This document shows, piece by piece, positions 10,606 to 23,100 of a stretch of DNA of 64,000 nt. The notes under the pieces were generated by a model. It saw only the letters and a list, made by a program, of their open reading frames with translations. It had not been told where the DNA came from and did no database searches. Source of the stretch: Edolisoma coerulescens (taxonomy: Eukaryota > Chordata > Aves > Passeriformes > Campephagidae); contig VWZW01001210.1 of the NCBI GenBank assembly GCA_013397115.1, positions 1 through 64,000 on the forward strand. Reading direction: 5' to 3'. Numbering within the stretch: position 1 is the stretch's first letter; the number at the start of each line of letters is the position of its first letter. The position numbers were made by a program, and so were the translations under genes.

Positions 10606-13209
10606 CTGTGACCCCATGGCACGGACAGGGTGCCCTGTGCATCCATCACTCAGCACTCACAGTGTGTCACCAATCTTTGACACAGCTGACTTCCTGCACT
10701 TGTGCAAAGCCATTTCCCTGCAGGATACATGATCCAGGAGCAGGATCCTCGGGCTGACCACACCAGCAGCTTCCCCACGCTTACACAACCGGTGACTTAC
10801 GAGGAGTTACGCACCATCCATCCTGTCAGCTTCCATGAATGAAACACCGGTTTTCATGGATTTACAGCCCTTTCTCATTACCAAAAGTAGTCACTGGTTG
10901 GATGTGTTAACCTACGCTGCAATACCCAGTGCTGGTCATGCAGTTATTAGTGGTCTGTTAATCGTGCATCCATTTTCTGTGCAATCGAGGGGGAAAATAG
11001 CTGTGTAAGGGTCAGATCCTGCTTTTCAGCTCTGATCCAAACAGTGACCCACATTTCCATTGCTATAACTAGCTTTGTACATGAACAGGATCTGGGAAAC
11101 CCTTAAAGCCCCTTAAAGGCCACGGAGGAAAAAGGAATGCTGAAGCTGCAATCCAAAAAATTTCTCCGGTCTCCAGGAGGAGAAGGAGCAGCCCCATGTT
11201 GATCATTTCCAAAGTTCTTAGCAGGGACAACACCTGGTCTCACCATGTTCTATGATAACTTCCGGGGTGCTCTGCTCCTTTAGCCCTCATGATTTGCTGA
11301 TAGACATTGGCTTTGCAGTAGCTAAATCCCTGGAGAGAAAAGTAAATATTTCAGTTCAATGCTTGAGGAATCCAGATTTTCTGCACACCATGCTAAACTC
11401 TGGCACCTGTATGTAGATCCCTGACAGCAGCATGACAGGGAAGGAATTGCAGTCACTGGATTCCTGCAGCAATGTCCGTGTGGAAAGTTCATGTGATCCA
11501 CCTCAGCAGCCAATAGCAGAGGCATTTTTGACCAACAGAAGCAAAAGCTTGGAGAAATCTGTCCCAAAGAGTTACATTTATGGGTGTCTGACACATCAGG
11601 TGGGCTTCAGCAGGTGTTGGAAAAGTGTTTGCTCTCACTGAGCTCCATCAGCCACTGCAGACACATTTTGTGAGGGGCTGCCCACACTACACCCACAAGT
11701 ACCATGGAGGCCCAGAAACTCTTGCATCCCTTTTCTTTGCTGGGAAAAGCTCCCTTGATTGAGGTCATAGGCTCAGAACAGACAGACCAGAAGAACTTGA
11801 TGAAACTTGATTCCAGCACCACCGCAGCTCACAAGCCCTCATATCAACCCACATGGGGTTGTTATCAAGCTCAAGTTACTCAAGAGAACAAGCTGTTCAC
11901 TAAACCAGTTTGCATTACACCCCTCACTCTGCCTTTCATCTCAGATCCTTTCTATAAAGTGCTGGAAATGTTTCCTTGTAGACAAACTCGTTGTTCCGAA
12001 CCCGGCAATTGCATTTATTTGGCTTTTCTGAGTCTTTGATAAGATACATGGATAGGTTTCATAAACCCCAAATCTCTCCCTCCATATGATTCAGTAAAGT
12101 CAGTGGATAAGGTTGTTCCTAGAGGCATTAAAGGCTCTCCTTCCCTGATACCTGCATTTCAATCAAGTTATTTGTATCATCAAGGGTCGAACTTGCACAG
12201 TGAGTTCTACACACCAGTAAAAGTGCAATAAACCATTTTCCCTGGCTCTGTCCTTAACCAGAGCAGGCAGTGTAAGGAAATGCAAGTGAATTGGACCTTC
12301 TGAGCAGTTTTTGTACCTGTTTGTTTGCTGGTGCTTGACAAATACATTAATGTCTGACCAAGTGTCACTTCCATTTTTCTAATGCTCTATATAAAAAGAA
12401 TCAGAATGGGCTGGTTTTATTACGAAAATCTTCCCTGTTTCTTAATGCAAGTTAGGACCAGTTTTTAAATATCCTCCACTGTGAATCTGAGCATAAAGGA
12501 GCCAACCAGCCCTCCGAAAGGAAATCCCTGGATGACCAACAGGTTTTAAAGTCCCCCAGCCCTCCCACTGTGTTATATACCATGGTTTGCCATTGCACAG
12601 AGTTGACATAGTCTCTTCATCCAGCAGGTTATGGGAAGCAACAGCAAAGACCTGGCCATTTCCAGTGTCTGGGACCGTGGGACAGGCAAGGGAAAGCTTC
12701 CCAAAATTACCCAGCTGTTGCAGATTTTAGTAGGTTTTTAGATGAAGAGCGGAAGCTCCATTCATCGTCCCTGCTCTCCTCAAATGGGAGTTAAAGGTAG
12801 TATTTTTATTATTTCGCGGAAATATAAACAGTTCCTGAACAGACTGGCTGCATGCAAGCAGTGACTAGGAAAAAGGGGAACCCCTGAATTTCCTGGAGGG
12901 GGTTTTTTTAGCCAGCCAAGGGGCTGATGCAAGATGCCTGAACCTTGCACATACTGCCAGTGCATGACCACTGCTATGCCAAGCACTGCTCTGTGCCTAC
13001 ACACTCACAGGGGCACTTCCAGGGCTGCCTCGGTGTTTCCAAGCCTTCCTGACCCCCAATGAGGACAGGAAACAGCTGTTTTCATTCACCCTTTAACCTG
13101 CTATGTGGTGAGAGGGGTCAGGAGTGTGGGGGCTGTCAGGCTTTGCTGGGCAGGGAGCACCATTGTGGGACAGTGGGAACAGCACTGGCACCAACACCAA
13201 CACCAGCCA
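10606..13209. other. Unique non-coding stretch
   Basis: About 2.6 kb with no recognised exon, RNA gene or transposon. Open frames do not exceed about 110 codons and carry no known motif. Confidence 0.6.
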
Positions 13210-13570
13210 GCCTGGAGAGAGGAGACAGGGCTGAGCTCACCGGGGGCTGCAGCTCCTCCCGAGGGACGGCTCCAATCTCTGCTCCCTGTGACAGGGAAAG
13301 GACCCAGGGAATGGCTGGAGCTGGGCCAGGGGAGGGTCAGGCTGGAGATCAGGGAAAGGTTCTTCCCCCCAGAGGGTGCTGGGCACTGCCCAGGCTCCCC
13401 AGGGAATGGGCACGGCCCCGAGGCTGCCAGAGCTCTGGGAGCGTTTGGACACCGCTCCCAGGGATGCACAGGGTGGGATTGTTGGGGTGTCTTTGCAGGG
13501 CCAGGGGCTGGATCCATGATCCTGGTGGGTCCCTTCCCACTTAGGATATTCTGTTATTCTGTGACTCTGT
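13210..13570 (+). mobile_element. CR1 LINE fragment with intact 3' tail
   Basis: The 3' region of CR1 is readable in order: GGAGATCAGGGAAAGGTTCT, GGCACTGCCCAGGCTCCCC, GGGATGCACAGGGTGGGAT, ATGATCCTGGTGGGTCCCTT and the octamer tail (ATTCTGTTATTCTGTGACTC). The first part derives from the end of ORF2. Overlapping frames of 138-169 codons here are GC-rich shadows of the element. The tail type is the same as in the SINE at 6.06 kb and the copy at 44.7 kb, so this is probably a CR1-X-like subfamily. Confidence 0.93.
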
Positions 13571-14624
13571 CAATCAGACTTACATATGGTCCGTGCCACA
13601 GCATCCTTGTCTAACAAACAGAGAGGCCTCCAGGAGGGCATCCTGGATGGATCCTGGTGGAAAAAGCCACAGACTAACATGGGCCATTGGGACACCCATC
13701 TGGAGAGGCTGTTTTTGACACAAATCCTCACATCAACCTCCTACAGGACCCTTAAAGTTGAAATTATCACATATTTCCTGGAAAAGTAACACAAAGACAT
13801 GTTACAAAGGTTATTCGGTGGGTGAGACTTCCCAGAAAAATCTCCTTTACCTTGTGTTTGAGAGATCACCAAGGTAAAGCATGTCCCAAGGAGAAGCCTG
13901 CTGGACACCTCTGGCACAGCTGAGCTTGTCACCCAGGCAGTCACTCTATGGCCCAGCTGGCCACAGCAGGAGCCGCTGTGCTGAGACCCCGGATGCACTC
14001 TGGAAATTTTCCATGCTTCGGAGAATCGTCCCCCGAAGGCTGATGCAGCTGAAGTGGTGCTTTTCATGCATCAATCAACATGAAACCTTTGGCACTGGCT
14101 CAGTGGAAGTTACCAAGGGGACATGGGCTGATCCCCTTCCTCTCCCACTGGGAACGGGAATCTCCAAACTGCTCATCTACTTGTACGGGCAGCACAGGAA
14201 CAGTCCTGGCTGGGAACATGGAGTTTCAGCCTTTTGTCCCTAATTTGCAAACACTTTTCACAGGGGAAGAATTCTTGTGCATGACTGTCACCACAAAACC
14301 TCATGTACGATTTTGATGTCACAATCCTCAAGTTTAACCCCAAACTCCTGGCAGTTTGCCATAAATACAGCAGTGGGGATGTGGATGCACCTTGGCTGAC
14401 ATGTTGCCAAGGAGAAGGGGAAAACCACTGTCTGCAAGTGGAGGATAATTGTTGGGAACAGCCGCAGTTCATGCAAATCTTTTCCAATAAGAAGGTCCCC
14501 TTATAAGAAAGGCCTTTAAAAAGCTTCATTGAGGCTGAACTCTGAAACAGGAGTTGGGTTCCTGCCTTCCTGGTAAAATTCAGACTGAAAACTAGATGGA
14601 GAAATTTTCAAAATTAGGATATGA
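13571..14624. other. Unique non-coding stretch
   Basis: No gene or transposon is recognised. Confidence 0.6.
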
Positions 14625-14984
14625 TCCCAGAGCTGGAGCCCCTCTGCTCTGGAGCCAGGCTGGGAGAGCTGGGGGTGTTCACCTGGAGAAGAGAAGCCTC
14701 CAGGGAGACCTTAGTGGCAGGACAAGGGGAATGGCTTCCCACTGCCAGAGGGCAGGGTTAGATGGGATATTGGGAAGAAATTGTTCCCTGTGAGGGTGGG
14801 GAGGCCCTGGCACAGGGTGCCCAGAGGAGCTGTGGCTGCCCCATCCCTGGAAGTGTCCAAGGCCAGGTTGGACAGGGTTTGGAGCAACCTGGGCTGGTGG
14901 AAGGTGTCCCTGCCCATGGCAGGGGTAGCACTGGATGAGTTTTTAGATCCGTTTCAACACAAACCATTCTGGTGTTCCATGACA
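14625..14984 (+). mobile_element. CR1 LINE fragment with an internal deletion
   Basis: The copy starts in the last part of ORF2 (CTCTGGAGCCAGGCTGGGAG, CACCTGGAGAAGAGAAGCC). It then jumps at about 14713 to GGCAGGACAAGGGGAATGG, and runs through GGTGGGGAGGCCCTGGCACA and GGAAGTGTCCAAGGCCAGG to a worn tail (AACCATTCTGGTGTTCC). The segment normally lying between the two ORF2 pieces is missing, so the copy has a short internal deletion or comes from a deleted source. Confidence 0.94.
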
Positions 14985-16647
14985 TATTGACTCAATGTGG
15001 GGTTTTACAGTAGAGGTTTGTTGGCTGTGATCTCTGACATGTAGGATCTTAACCTCCAAACTGAGCATGGAGCGCACTCAAATAGACACATCAACAAGTG
15101 ACAACTCATTAAACACATTAACGAAGAGTTTGGCTCAAAAGTTTACAGCCAAATATGGATTTCAACCATATTTCAACCACAGCTCCCCATTTCTGACACT
15201 ACAGTGGCTGGGGAAGGAAGTTATGAAACAATCTTTGGGTTCCCTCTTCAGTTTGAAACAGTTTGAATCAGGGAGCTTGAAGGCAAAGTTAGAGAATATG
15301 AACCAACCAAATCAAAAGAGCATTCACGCATTTATGAAGGAAAGAAGTTTGTATTTCCAGCTGTGGAATGGGACCATTGCACTGCCAGTCCCCCATGACA
15401 AGTGCAGCACGAGTTTTCACACCTCCTGGACCAGACATTCACCTTCCTTCCAGGACTGGCAGCAGGGGAGGAGGAAAGTCACCTTTTTGTGACTTTTATG
15501 TTCCAAACCCACCAGCAGTCTGGGTTGCCTGCTTTTATCACTGTACATCTGAAATGGCCTCAGCTCCTCAAGCAGGTGCTCCCACAGGTCAAACCTATTT
15601 CTACTCATTTTTACCCTCTCAGAGAAGAGAAAAAACTTCCTTTTGTTGGTGCTTCTACAAGCAGCAGCTACCAATGAATTTATCCTTCACTGCAATTATT
15701 GCAATTATTTGTAGAGCTAAGATTTTTATGCACATAGGTATAGTTGACTATTCATAATTATTTAAAAAGAATCTTTTCAATTCAGTCCTTCATTGTAAAG
15801 CTCAAACATGAAAGAATGGAGACATATGGAAATCCCAAAGCCGTATAGAAAAACCCCAATATTTATAGTAAAATTATTTGCAGACCCAAGCTTCTCTGAA
15901 TGGAATTCATGGTCAATAACTTTTCTCAATGAGACTGAGCAGCTGAAGTCCTGAACTCCCTTTCATAATGTTGGTTTGGGGGTAGAATGATCAGGTCTAG
16001 GGACCACACTCACCCTTGAGATTTACCCTGAAGCTCCTGTCCTCCAGCTGCAGATACTGACATCTCCCATTGTACTGGAAGAGATACCATAAATATCAGG
16101 AGAATGACCCAATTTGCCAGTGGCCAGAGCAATGGAACCCTGCAGACCTGTCCAGTTATGTGATTTGATTCACGTACTCCATGAGCTGTGTGTGCTGAGG
16201 GAAAAATTCCAGTGCTTCTGAGACATCCATCCATCCATCACCCAGCTGTTAATCCAGACGGGACTGTCTGGCTTTCCCAACAGCACCTCCTCAGCCCTGT
16301 GTTGTTCAACCTGTCCTGGATTTAAACAGTGATTCAAAATGCAGCCAGTGGCTTCTGGGATGCTGAAAATGCAAATGGAGAAAGGTCGAACGATCCCACC
16401 CTGAGTGCTTTTTCCCGGCTCAGCCTGGAAAAGCCCCAAATCTGCAAGGTTGTTTGGGTGGGGAAAGCATGGAAAAGGCTCATGGGACATGGAACACCTG
16501 TCACACCTTCATGGATACTGGCTGGTCACACACCTTCATTGTCCAAATCCATACAAAGCTCCCTGCACCAAAATTCCCCTGATCCCTGCTCTTGGAAAGC
16601 CACAGATGGGAACAAGACCACACAATTATTTTCAGGCACCACCATGA
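14985..16647. other. Unique non-coding stretch
   Basis: No gene or transposon is recognised. A frame of 141 codons (15067-15492) has no recognisable domain. Confidence 0.55.
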
Positions 16648-16815
16648 GCTCTCTTCTGGCAGCTGGACACCCTGACTGGCCCAGTCCTGGCTCTCATCCA
16701 AGAAGGGGGCACTGTGACTTGTCCAGTTTGTGCTCTCTTCTGAGAATTGGGCACTCTAACCTGTCCTGTTCTGGCTCTCTTCAGAGAACTGGACTCCCAG
16801 CTGGTCAGACTGGAA
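16648..16815. repeat. 42-bp minisatellite, four copies
   Basis: Units begin at 16648, 16690, 16732 and 16774, each opening with GCTCTCTTC or GCTCTCATCC and ending near TGTCC(A/T)GTT-type sequence. The last unit is slightly incomplete. Copies differ at many positions, so the array is old. Because 42 is a multiple of three, a reading frame can stay open across it: plus-strand frame 16329-16892 and minus-strand frame 16632-16880 both show a 14-residue period. No protein family is recognised. Confidence 0.85.
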
Positions 16816-19185
16816 GGCAGGATGGTTCCCAGCCTCCCAGTCATCACCAAAACAGCTTTCCCAAAACCTGCTCTGGTCACTGGGATTCCTAGTGGCTCCC
16901 TCTCCCAAAAGCAGGTAACTAGGCAGGTTTATACCAAACCCCTGTCTGCTTTAGCCATGAGTCCCTCAGAAATTGCATTTCTTGAATTCTTTTGGGTGTG
17001 AGGAGCTCAACATCATGTCTCCCTTCTCCATTATGGATTTCTTTGGTTGAGATGCATCCTGGATGCCTCCCTTCTTTCTTCAGCTGAGGTCTTCAAAATT
17101 TTTCTAGCTTTTCTTCCAAAATCTGAAATTGAACACGCCACTTCTGAAGATCCAGATAAAAGGGTTTGTTTCCACAACTGCCTTGTGCTGAATGAAAACC
17201 AAAATCAGAGAGGAGGGAGCTGCATGTCCTGCAATAGGAAATCTGTGTTGAACAGCCCTGCAGAATCCAAAAAGCAGCTGGGAACAGCCCAACTTGTATT
17301 TCTGATGGATAAGAAAGAAGAGAAACCAGGATGTGGTTTCTTTTCAAATCCTCTCAGAAGATACAAACTTTTTAAAACATAACCCAGAACTCTGACACTA
17401 AGGAAAACATACAAAAGCCCCAGGAAATCTAAAGAAAGCCCCGAGGAAACAAACAAACAAAAGATTAACATTTTTCTTAATGAAACAATTGATTGTGTGT
17501 AACATTCCTGCTGAATCTGACTATGCCTGACTCACAGGCACTGAACTTCGTGGAGGATTAAGAAAAGAGAAACAGAGAGGTTTGCTTCACTGTTCATCAT
17601 GTATTTTAATAAAAAACACAGTGGACTAACCCTAGATTCCAGTAGGTGCTAAAATGCCTTTTAATATTACCTCAAATCTGTCATGGGAAAGCAGCAAGCC
17701 AGTATGAACTATAACCTCCTTTATTTAGCTGTCACCTTTCCTTCTGTAACTCAGGGCAGGGTTAAGCTTCTCACCTGTATTTATTTAGCAAGCTGGATGG
17801 ATGCAAACCTGACCAAGAATTGATGTAACCCAGGTCAAAAAATATTTGTACTGATAGATGATTTTACATTTTACACCCACAAGCATAACTTCAATCCAGT
17901 ACAGCTAAACCATGCCAAAAGCCAACATCAAAACCCTATTTTGCAGCCTGGTCAATGCTATATCTGTACTTTCCTCTTCCTGGGATTTTAGAGAGCTCTG
18001 GAAACAAGTAATTATAAAAATGGAAACTCTGCTTGTCTTGGGTCAGCTTTGACAATAAGAATAAGCAGTCACAGGAAGGTGCTGTGCTTCCAAACTTCAG
18101 GGTTAGTCTGACTTTCCCAGCTCTGATCATTGCTCAAATTACAGCCCTGCTGAAAGCAAAGCACGCTTGTGTCAATGCTTCCATCTGTACCTCTTCAGAG
18201 TAATTTTTTACCTTCTCCCTTTCCCTTTATTTTTCCACAGACTCAAGCTCCAAGAGACACACTTTTGTTTCTGGTTTTCTTCCAGTCCCTTTCCTTTTTA
18301 GTTTTTTTCCCCTTAAAAGAATGCATGCAGACTTAAAAATGGGTTTTCTAGGATGAGTTTTAGAGAGCTCAGCCTCTCAGCTGAGGGCTGGATGCTGCCA
18401 GCTTTAGAGGAAGTTTCTCCTACTCATTTTGCCCACAGATGCTCATATGTGACTCGACAACCAAAGCACCCTCAGCCAGAGGAATCCAGGGGAGAACCCC
18501 CATTTTATCACCTCCCTCGTCAACACAACCAACCCAACACATCATGAGTGAGCTGTAGGGTGGAACTGGCCAGCCCCAGCTGCTTCCCCCATCAGCCCAG
18601 AGCTGCTGCAGTCACAGGGCTCCTGCACAGGCAGCAGCGCACGTACGACATTCCTGCCCTGCCTTCCTCAAACTAGCCCAGTTCTGCCTTCCTCAAATCA
18701 CTCTATGCCCCCTCCCAGGGCATGGAGCCTCCCAGGCTTCCCCTACAAGAAATGAATTAAGGCAGCCCCAAGTTCCCACTGCAGCATACGTTGCTGTGCA
18801 CTAAGGGCTGGGTTTTCCAAAGTGCTCTCCCCATCACAAGGATCAATTAAATGTACCCTCCTCCCCAAATTCCTGTGCCATGCAGGGCTTTCTGGAGTCT
18901 CTGAGCATCTTGTGGTTTAATTAATAAAAATTTGCACTCAGGTGATCATACTGAGGAAAAGTGGGGAAAAAGGAGCAAAGGGATGACAACTTTCTCTTAG
19001 GTACATTTCCCCTTAAGAGAACAGTTTTCTGCTAAGCTGAGGGTGCTCAGGTCTAGAAAGCTCATGTGAGCATCCAGGTATTTGCTAATTCCCTCAACGC
19101 AGATGGGACCCCCAGGCTGGGGGCTCTGAAGTTCACTGCCTCTTCTGTTTGCACAAAGATCCTTAGGGCTTGCCCAGGGCGAGCG
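16816..19185. other. Unique non-coding stretch
   Basis: No gene or transposon is recognised. Contains a short AAAC repeat near 17450. Confidence 0.6.
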
Positions 19186-19530
19186 AATCACAGAACCATA
19201 AAATCATTAACGTTGGAAAAACCCTCCAGGGTCATTGAGTCCAAGCTGTGCCTGATCCCCACCTTGTCACCAGCCCAGAGCACTGAGTGCCACCTCCAGG
19301 CCTTCCTTAGACACCTCCAGGGATGGGGAATCCAACACCTCCCTAGGCAGCCCCTTCCAAGGCCTGACCACCCTTTCCATGAAAAATTTTCTCCTGATGT
19401 CCAACCTGACCCTCCTCTGGCACAGTTTGAGGCCTTTTCCTCTCATCCTGTCCCTGTTCCCTGGGAGCAGAGCCTGACCCCCATTTGGCTGCACCCTCCT
19501 GTCAGGGAGTTGTGGAGAGCAAGTTCTCCA
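19186..19530 (-). mobile_element. CR1 LINE fragment, minus strand, older subfamily
   Basis: Plus-strand landmarks are AATCACAGAACCATAAAATC (reversed tail), CACCTCCAGGGATGGGGAAT, CCAAGGCCTGACCACCCTTT, TCCTGATGTCCAACCTGACC and TCATCCTGTCCCTGTTCCCT. These are the reversed 3' untranslated region and the C-terminal end of ORF2. The wording differs from the CCATGGGCAGGGACACC subfamily seen elsewhere, which points to a separate lineage. Confidence 0.93.
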
Positions 19531-19939
19531 TGAACTCCATACCTATGAATTCCCATGATTTGGTTCAAGTGTTTAAAAAACTCATTGTGCACTTCAAAAT
19601 AAAAAGCAATTGCATTTAGAAGCCAGGGGGTTTATCTTATTGCAGCCATAATCATAGGGAAATGTCCAGCCGTAGGGCCTGTGGGTGCTAATAAAAGGGT
19701 TTCTGATGAGGGGCAAGAATAGATCAAAAAAAATACCGAAAAGGGGTGGAATCTGCCAAATTTTTATGCATGGAGGAGAGCAAGGAGCTGGCAAGAGCTG
19801 CCCTGGTTGGAAGTGAGGAAAAGTTGCCCGAGGAAAGGGAATGGTGCTTATTCCCTCAGTGACGCTCAGCTCCAAGGAGTCTTGACGTGCTCCCTCCCGC
19901 AGCCCCAAGCCATGATCAAGTTGACCCAAATAATTTGAC
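19531..19939. other. Unique non-coding stretch
   Basis: No gene or transposon is recognised. Confidence 0.55.
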
Positions 19940-20145
19940 AGATGCCAGTCCAACCTATTCTTAAAAACCTCAGAGATACCACACCCTCAGACCCATACTT
20001 TGCTTCCATCAGAGACAGGCACTGGAGTTTCCTATTGGAAATTAAACCCACAGCTTCTCACTCTGTTGCCTGTGGCCAGGAAGGAACAGCTCATTCCCTT
20101 AATCCCTCCCAGAGACCTTTCCCAACTAGAGGACGTGCTTCTTTC
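19940..20145 (-). mobile_element. Possible ancient CR1 fragment, minus strand
   Basis: CCAGTCCAACCTATTCTTAA followed by AACCTCAGAGATACCACACC resembles the reversed 3' region of an ancient CR1 ('CCAGTCCAACCTGTTCTTAAAAACCTCCAGTGATGG'). CAGAGACCTTTCCCAA may continue it. Divergence is high and the limits are approximate. Confidence 0.45.
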
Positions 20146-23100
20146 CTCCAGGATCCAGAAGCCTGTCCCCCAAAAAACACAACTTCAAACTAAGGCTACA
20201 GAGCACAGTCCATAAAATATAGCGTAGAGAAGCAGGACTATAGTTACAGGTCTCAGGATCTTCCATATCCATTGAAAACATTCTTGGTTCAAAAAACTTT
20301 AAAAGCTGTGTATAAACTAATCTGTTTTTCCATTTTTCTTTGGTGATCAAAGTTCTCCAGATGTTGCTCATTCTTGCCAACTTCCTCTCCACTTTAAGTG
20401 AGCCAGAGCTCGTTAGGATCCCTCAGCCACCACATCCTGAGCACCCCAAACACAAAGGGCCTTCTCCACCAGCCAACCCCCAGCCCAGCACCAGGAGCTG
20501 CTTTGGGAGCACCGAGGGAAATCAGCCAGCAGTGCCAGGGAAGGGGTTTGACACTGCCACTGAGCTTCATAATCCTTCTTTCTCTCCAACCATTTCCCAG
20601 AAACTCATAAATTTTTTGCGTCTCAATCCATTTGCAACCCTGGGATCAAACTCAAACTGGGCCTGGAGCTCCATGGCTGAGCCTAAATGGTGGCCTGGGG
20701 CCATGGGCAGGGGTGAGGAAGCCCCAGCTGAGGCCACCCCATGTTCCCTGTGAACACGTTTATTAGCTCTTAAATTCACCTTTTACAGGTATTTCCATCC
20801 CTCTCAGTATCTGGGGTTTATTAATTTAAATACCCATCTGCGTTATTTATCATAGCACCCTATAAAATCTTTATTTTCCTGAAAGTATTGGCTGCACCCA
20901 CAAACATACTTTTAATTTTATTTGGTCTGTCTAGTAAAATTCATCAACGTTGATATGCCTAAATCGTAAAATAGCAAAGAACTGCACTTCAGCAGAGACA
21001 AAACTTCCAGGAGACAAAATGTTTCCATTTAAGAAATGTTTAAAAGAAGAGCACCAGGAACAGCAAAGTTAATACTATGCTTTGCTACACGATTATTTAC
21101 TGTGCCTTAGTCTCACAGGCAGTTTTACCAGATGACTTGTCTTCAAAGCCTGAACTCACCCTGCGCTTCTAATGGGCTCATAAAGTTCAAGGCAGCAGGT
21201 TCATATTCCATAAAACTCAAACTGCCTTTGAAGCACTGCAGGAGCGTGTCTGCTTCCTTATCCCTCACCTGTCCCCGGCCAGCAGCTGCCATCCTGAGCA
21301 TCCTGCTGGAACACATACTCCAAAAGCTCCTCTTGATAAATGGGATAAATGGAGGGCTGCAGCTCTGGCAGGAACCTCAATAAATCCCACGTGTGCAGTG
21401 GCTTTCCCTGGAAGGAAACATCCAAAGCCGTGATCAGGGTCGTTCTCCTCGACTAGGGAGGCACAAAGTGACATCCATGGAAACATCAAGGCTGGCAGGA
21501 CCTCCTGAATGAGAAGGAGGCCTCGGTGGGCCCCAGTGGGATATTTCTGAACACCCCACAGCTGGGTCAGGCTGCTGAGAGCCTTTCCAGGGAAGCTTTG
21601 ACACCTCCATGTGAGGAGAGTGCGTGGTCACCAGTGCCAAACTGCTCTCCCTATGAATTCCTATTCCCCCATTACATTCGGTGCCCACTGCCTTTTCCTG
21701 CAGGCAGCAAGGAGCTTGTCCAAACACCCTCTTTGCCATGGCCCTCTGCACCCCTGAGACTCCTCCTGCTCCCGGATGGATGAGGACCAGCCACAGCAAA
21801 GGTCCAGGAGCAAAGTGACCGGGGCAAGAGGAATGTGCTGAGCTGCACTGGAACGGACACTGGCAGCTCTTATCATGCCCAGACAAAGGAGGAATAGTTT
21901 CCAAATTTTTCTTCTCTGTGTCATCTTTCTCCTCTGGTCAGCCAGGGCGTTTTCCTGCTCTTCTGCACCATCAGAATGTTCTGTGATCTGATCTGATCCA
22001 TGGAGCTGGTGTCTCCGGGCACAAGCCTGACTCTGGCCACGTCTTCCCCTGCCTTTACACCTAATTTTTTTTGCCTTTCTTGGGCTCTTCTGGTCTTCAC
22101 CCAGGAAACCTCTCCGAAGCATCCAGAAGCTTGCTAAGAATCGAAGGTCCAAAGGTGTGGCCTCACCATGAGGCACAACCACAAAAGGAAGGCTCCACAG
22201 GTCTGTCTCCCACCTGAATCGATATTTTGGCTTGAACAGCTGACAACAAGTTTTCAGCATCTCTTATTTTCTGCATCCTGCAGAGAGAATGGGACTGGGC
22301 AGACTGAATTTGCAGTAAAGGAGAGTCCAATGCCTGTGCAGTACTTGCCCAACATTGTTTGGCCTTGAATCCACCAAACAACCACGTTTGTCTTCTTTAA
22401 AGATCCATTTCAAGCAAAAACAAAAAGGAAAATACATCAGTAGGAAAATAAATTCTCTTTTGAACAAAAAAAAAAAAACAAACAGAAAAAAAGTCTTTCA
22501 CTTATTCTTTCACTATTTCAGCAGCTATTTTTTTTTAAAATCAAATCCAAAAACCACTTTGAAGCTCAAGTTTTGTTTAGCTTCATGAAAAAGCTGAGGA
22601 AACAACTCCATCCTTAAACCTGCAAGGCAGCGCTGGGCAGAACACTCATCTTTAAATATTTACAGTCTTACTTAGCTAAACACTTAAATTAATTTAAAAA
22701 ATGGATTCAAATTGTGCTTCATAAGGAGAATCAGACAGGTCAACTTGGAATATCAAATGATTCTTTAACAATTTAGTAAATATTTTAATTTTTTTTATTT
22801 CAGTGTTAGATTCAGCTACATTCAAGACAAACATTTTGGAGCACTGATGACTCCTGAAATCAGGGAAATAAACAGAATGCTGGAAAATTCGGGTAGCTGG
22901 TTGTGTGGGGGCCAAGAAAAAGACTGGCCTAAAAAAAAGTCTTTGTAAGACAGCATGATCCAGCATTTGGACTATGTAGGCTTCAGAAAGGAAAGGGAAA
23001 ATCTGACCTCCAATTAAATCACCGTGTTAATTAGCCAATGTCAGTCATAAATCTCAACCAGCACTGTGTGCAAGGGCAGGCAAATGAGAGCAGGCTCAGG

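Noticed and set aside
13059..13614. Overlapping frames of 138-169 codons
   Set aside because: They lie in and around the GC-rich 3' region of a CR1 in several frames and on both strands.
16227..16238. Short (ATCC)n run
   Set aside because: Only about three units, too short to call a microsatellite.
16329..16892. 187-codon plus-strand protein gene
   Set aside because: Openness is helped by the 42-bp repeat period; no start context, domain or splice support was seen, so only the repeat is annotated.
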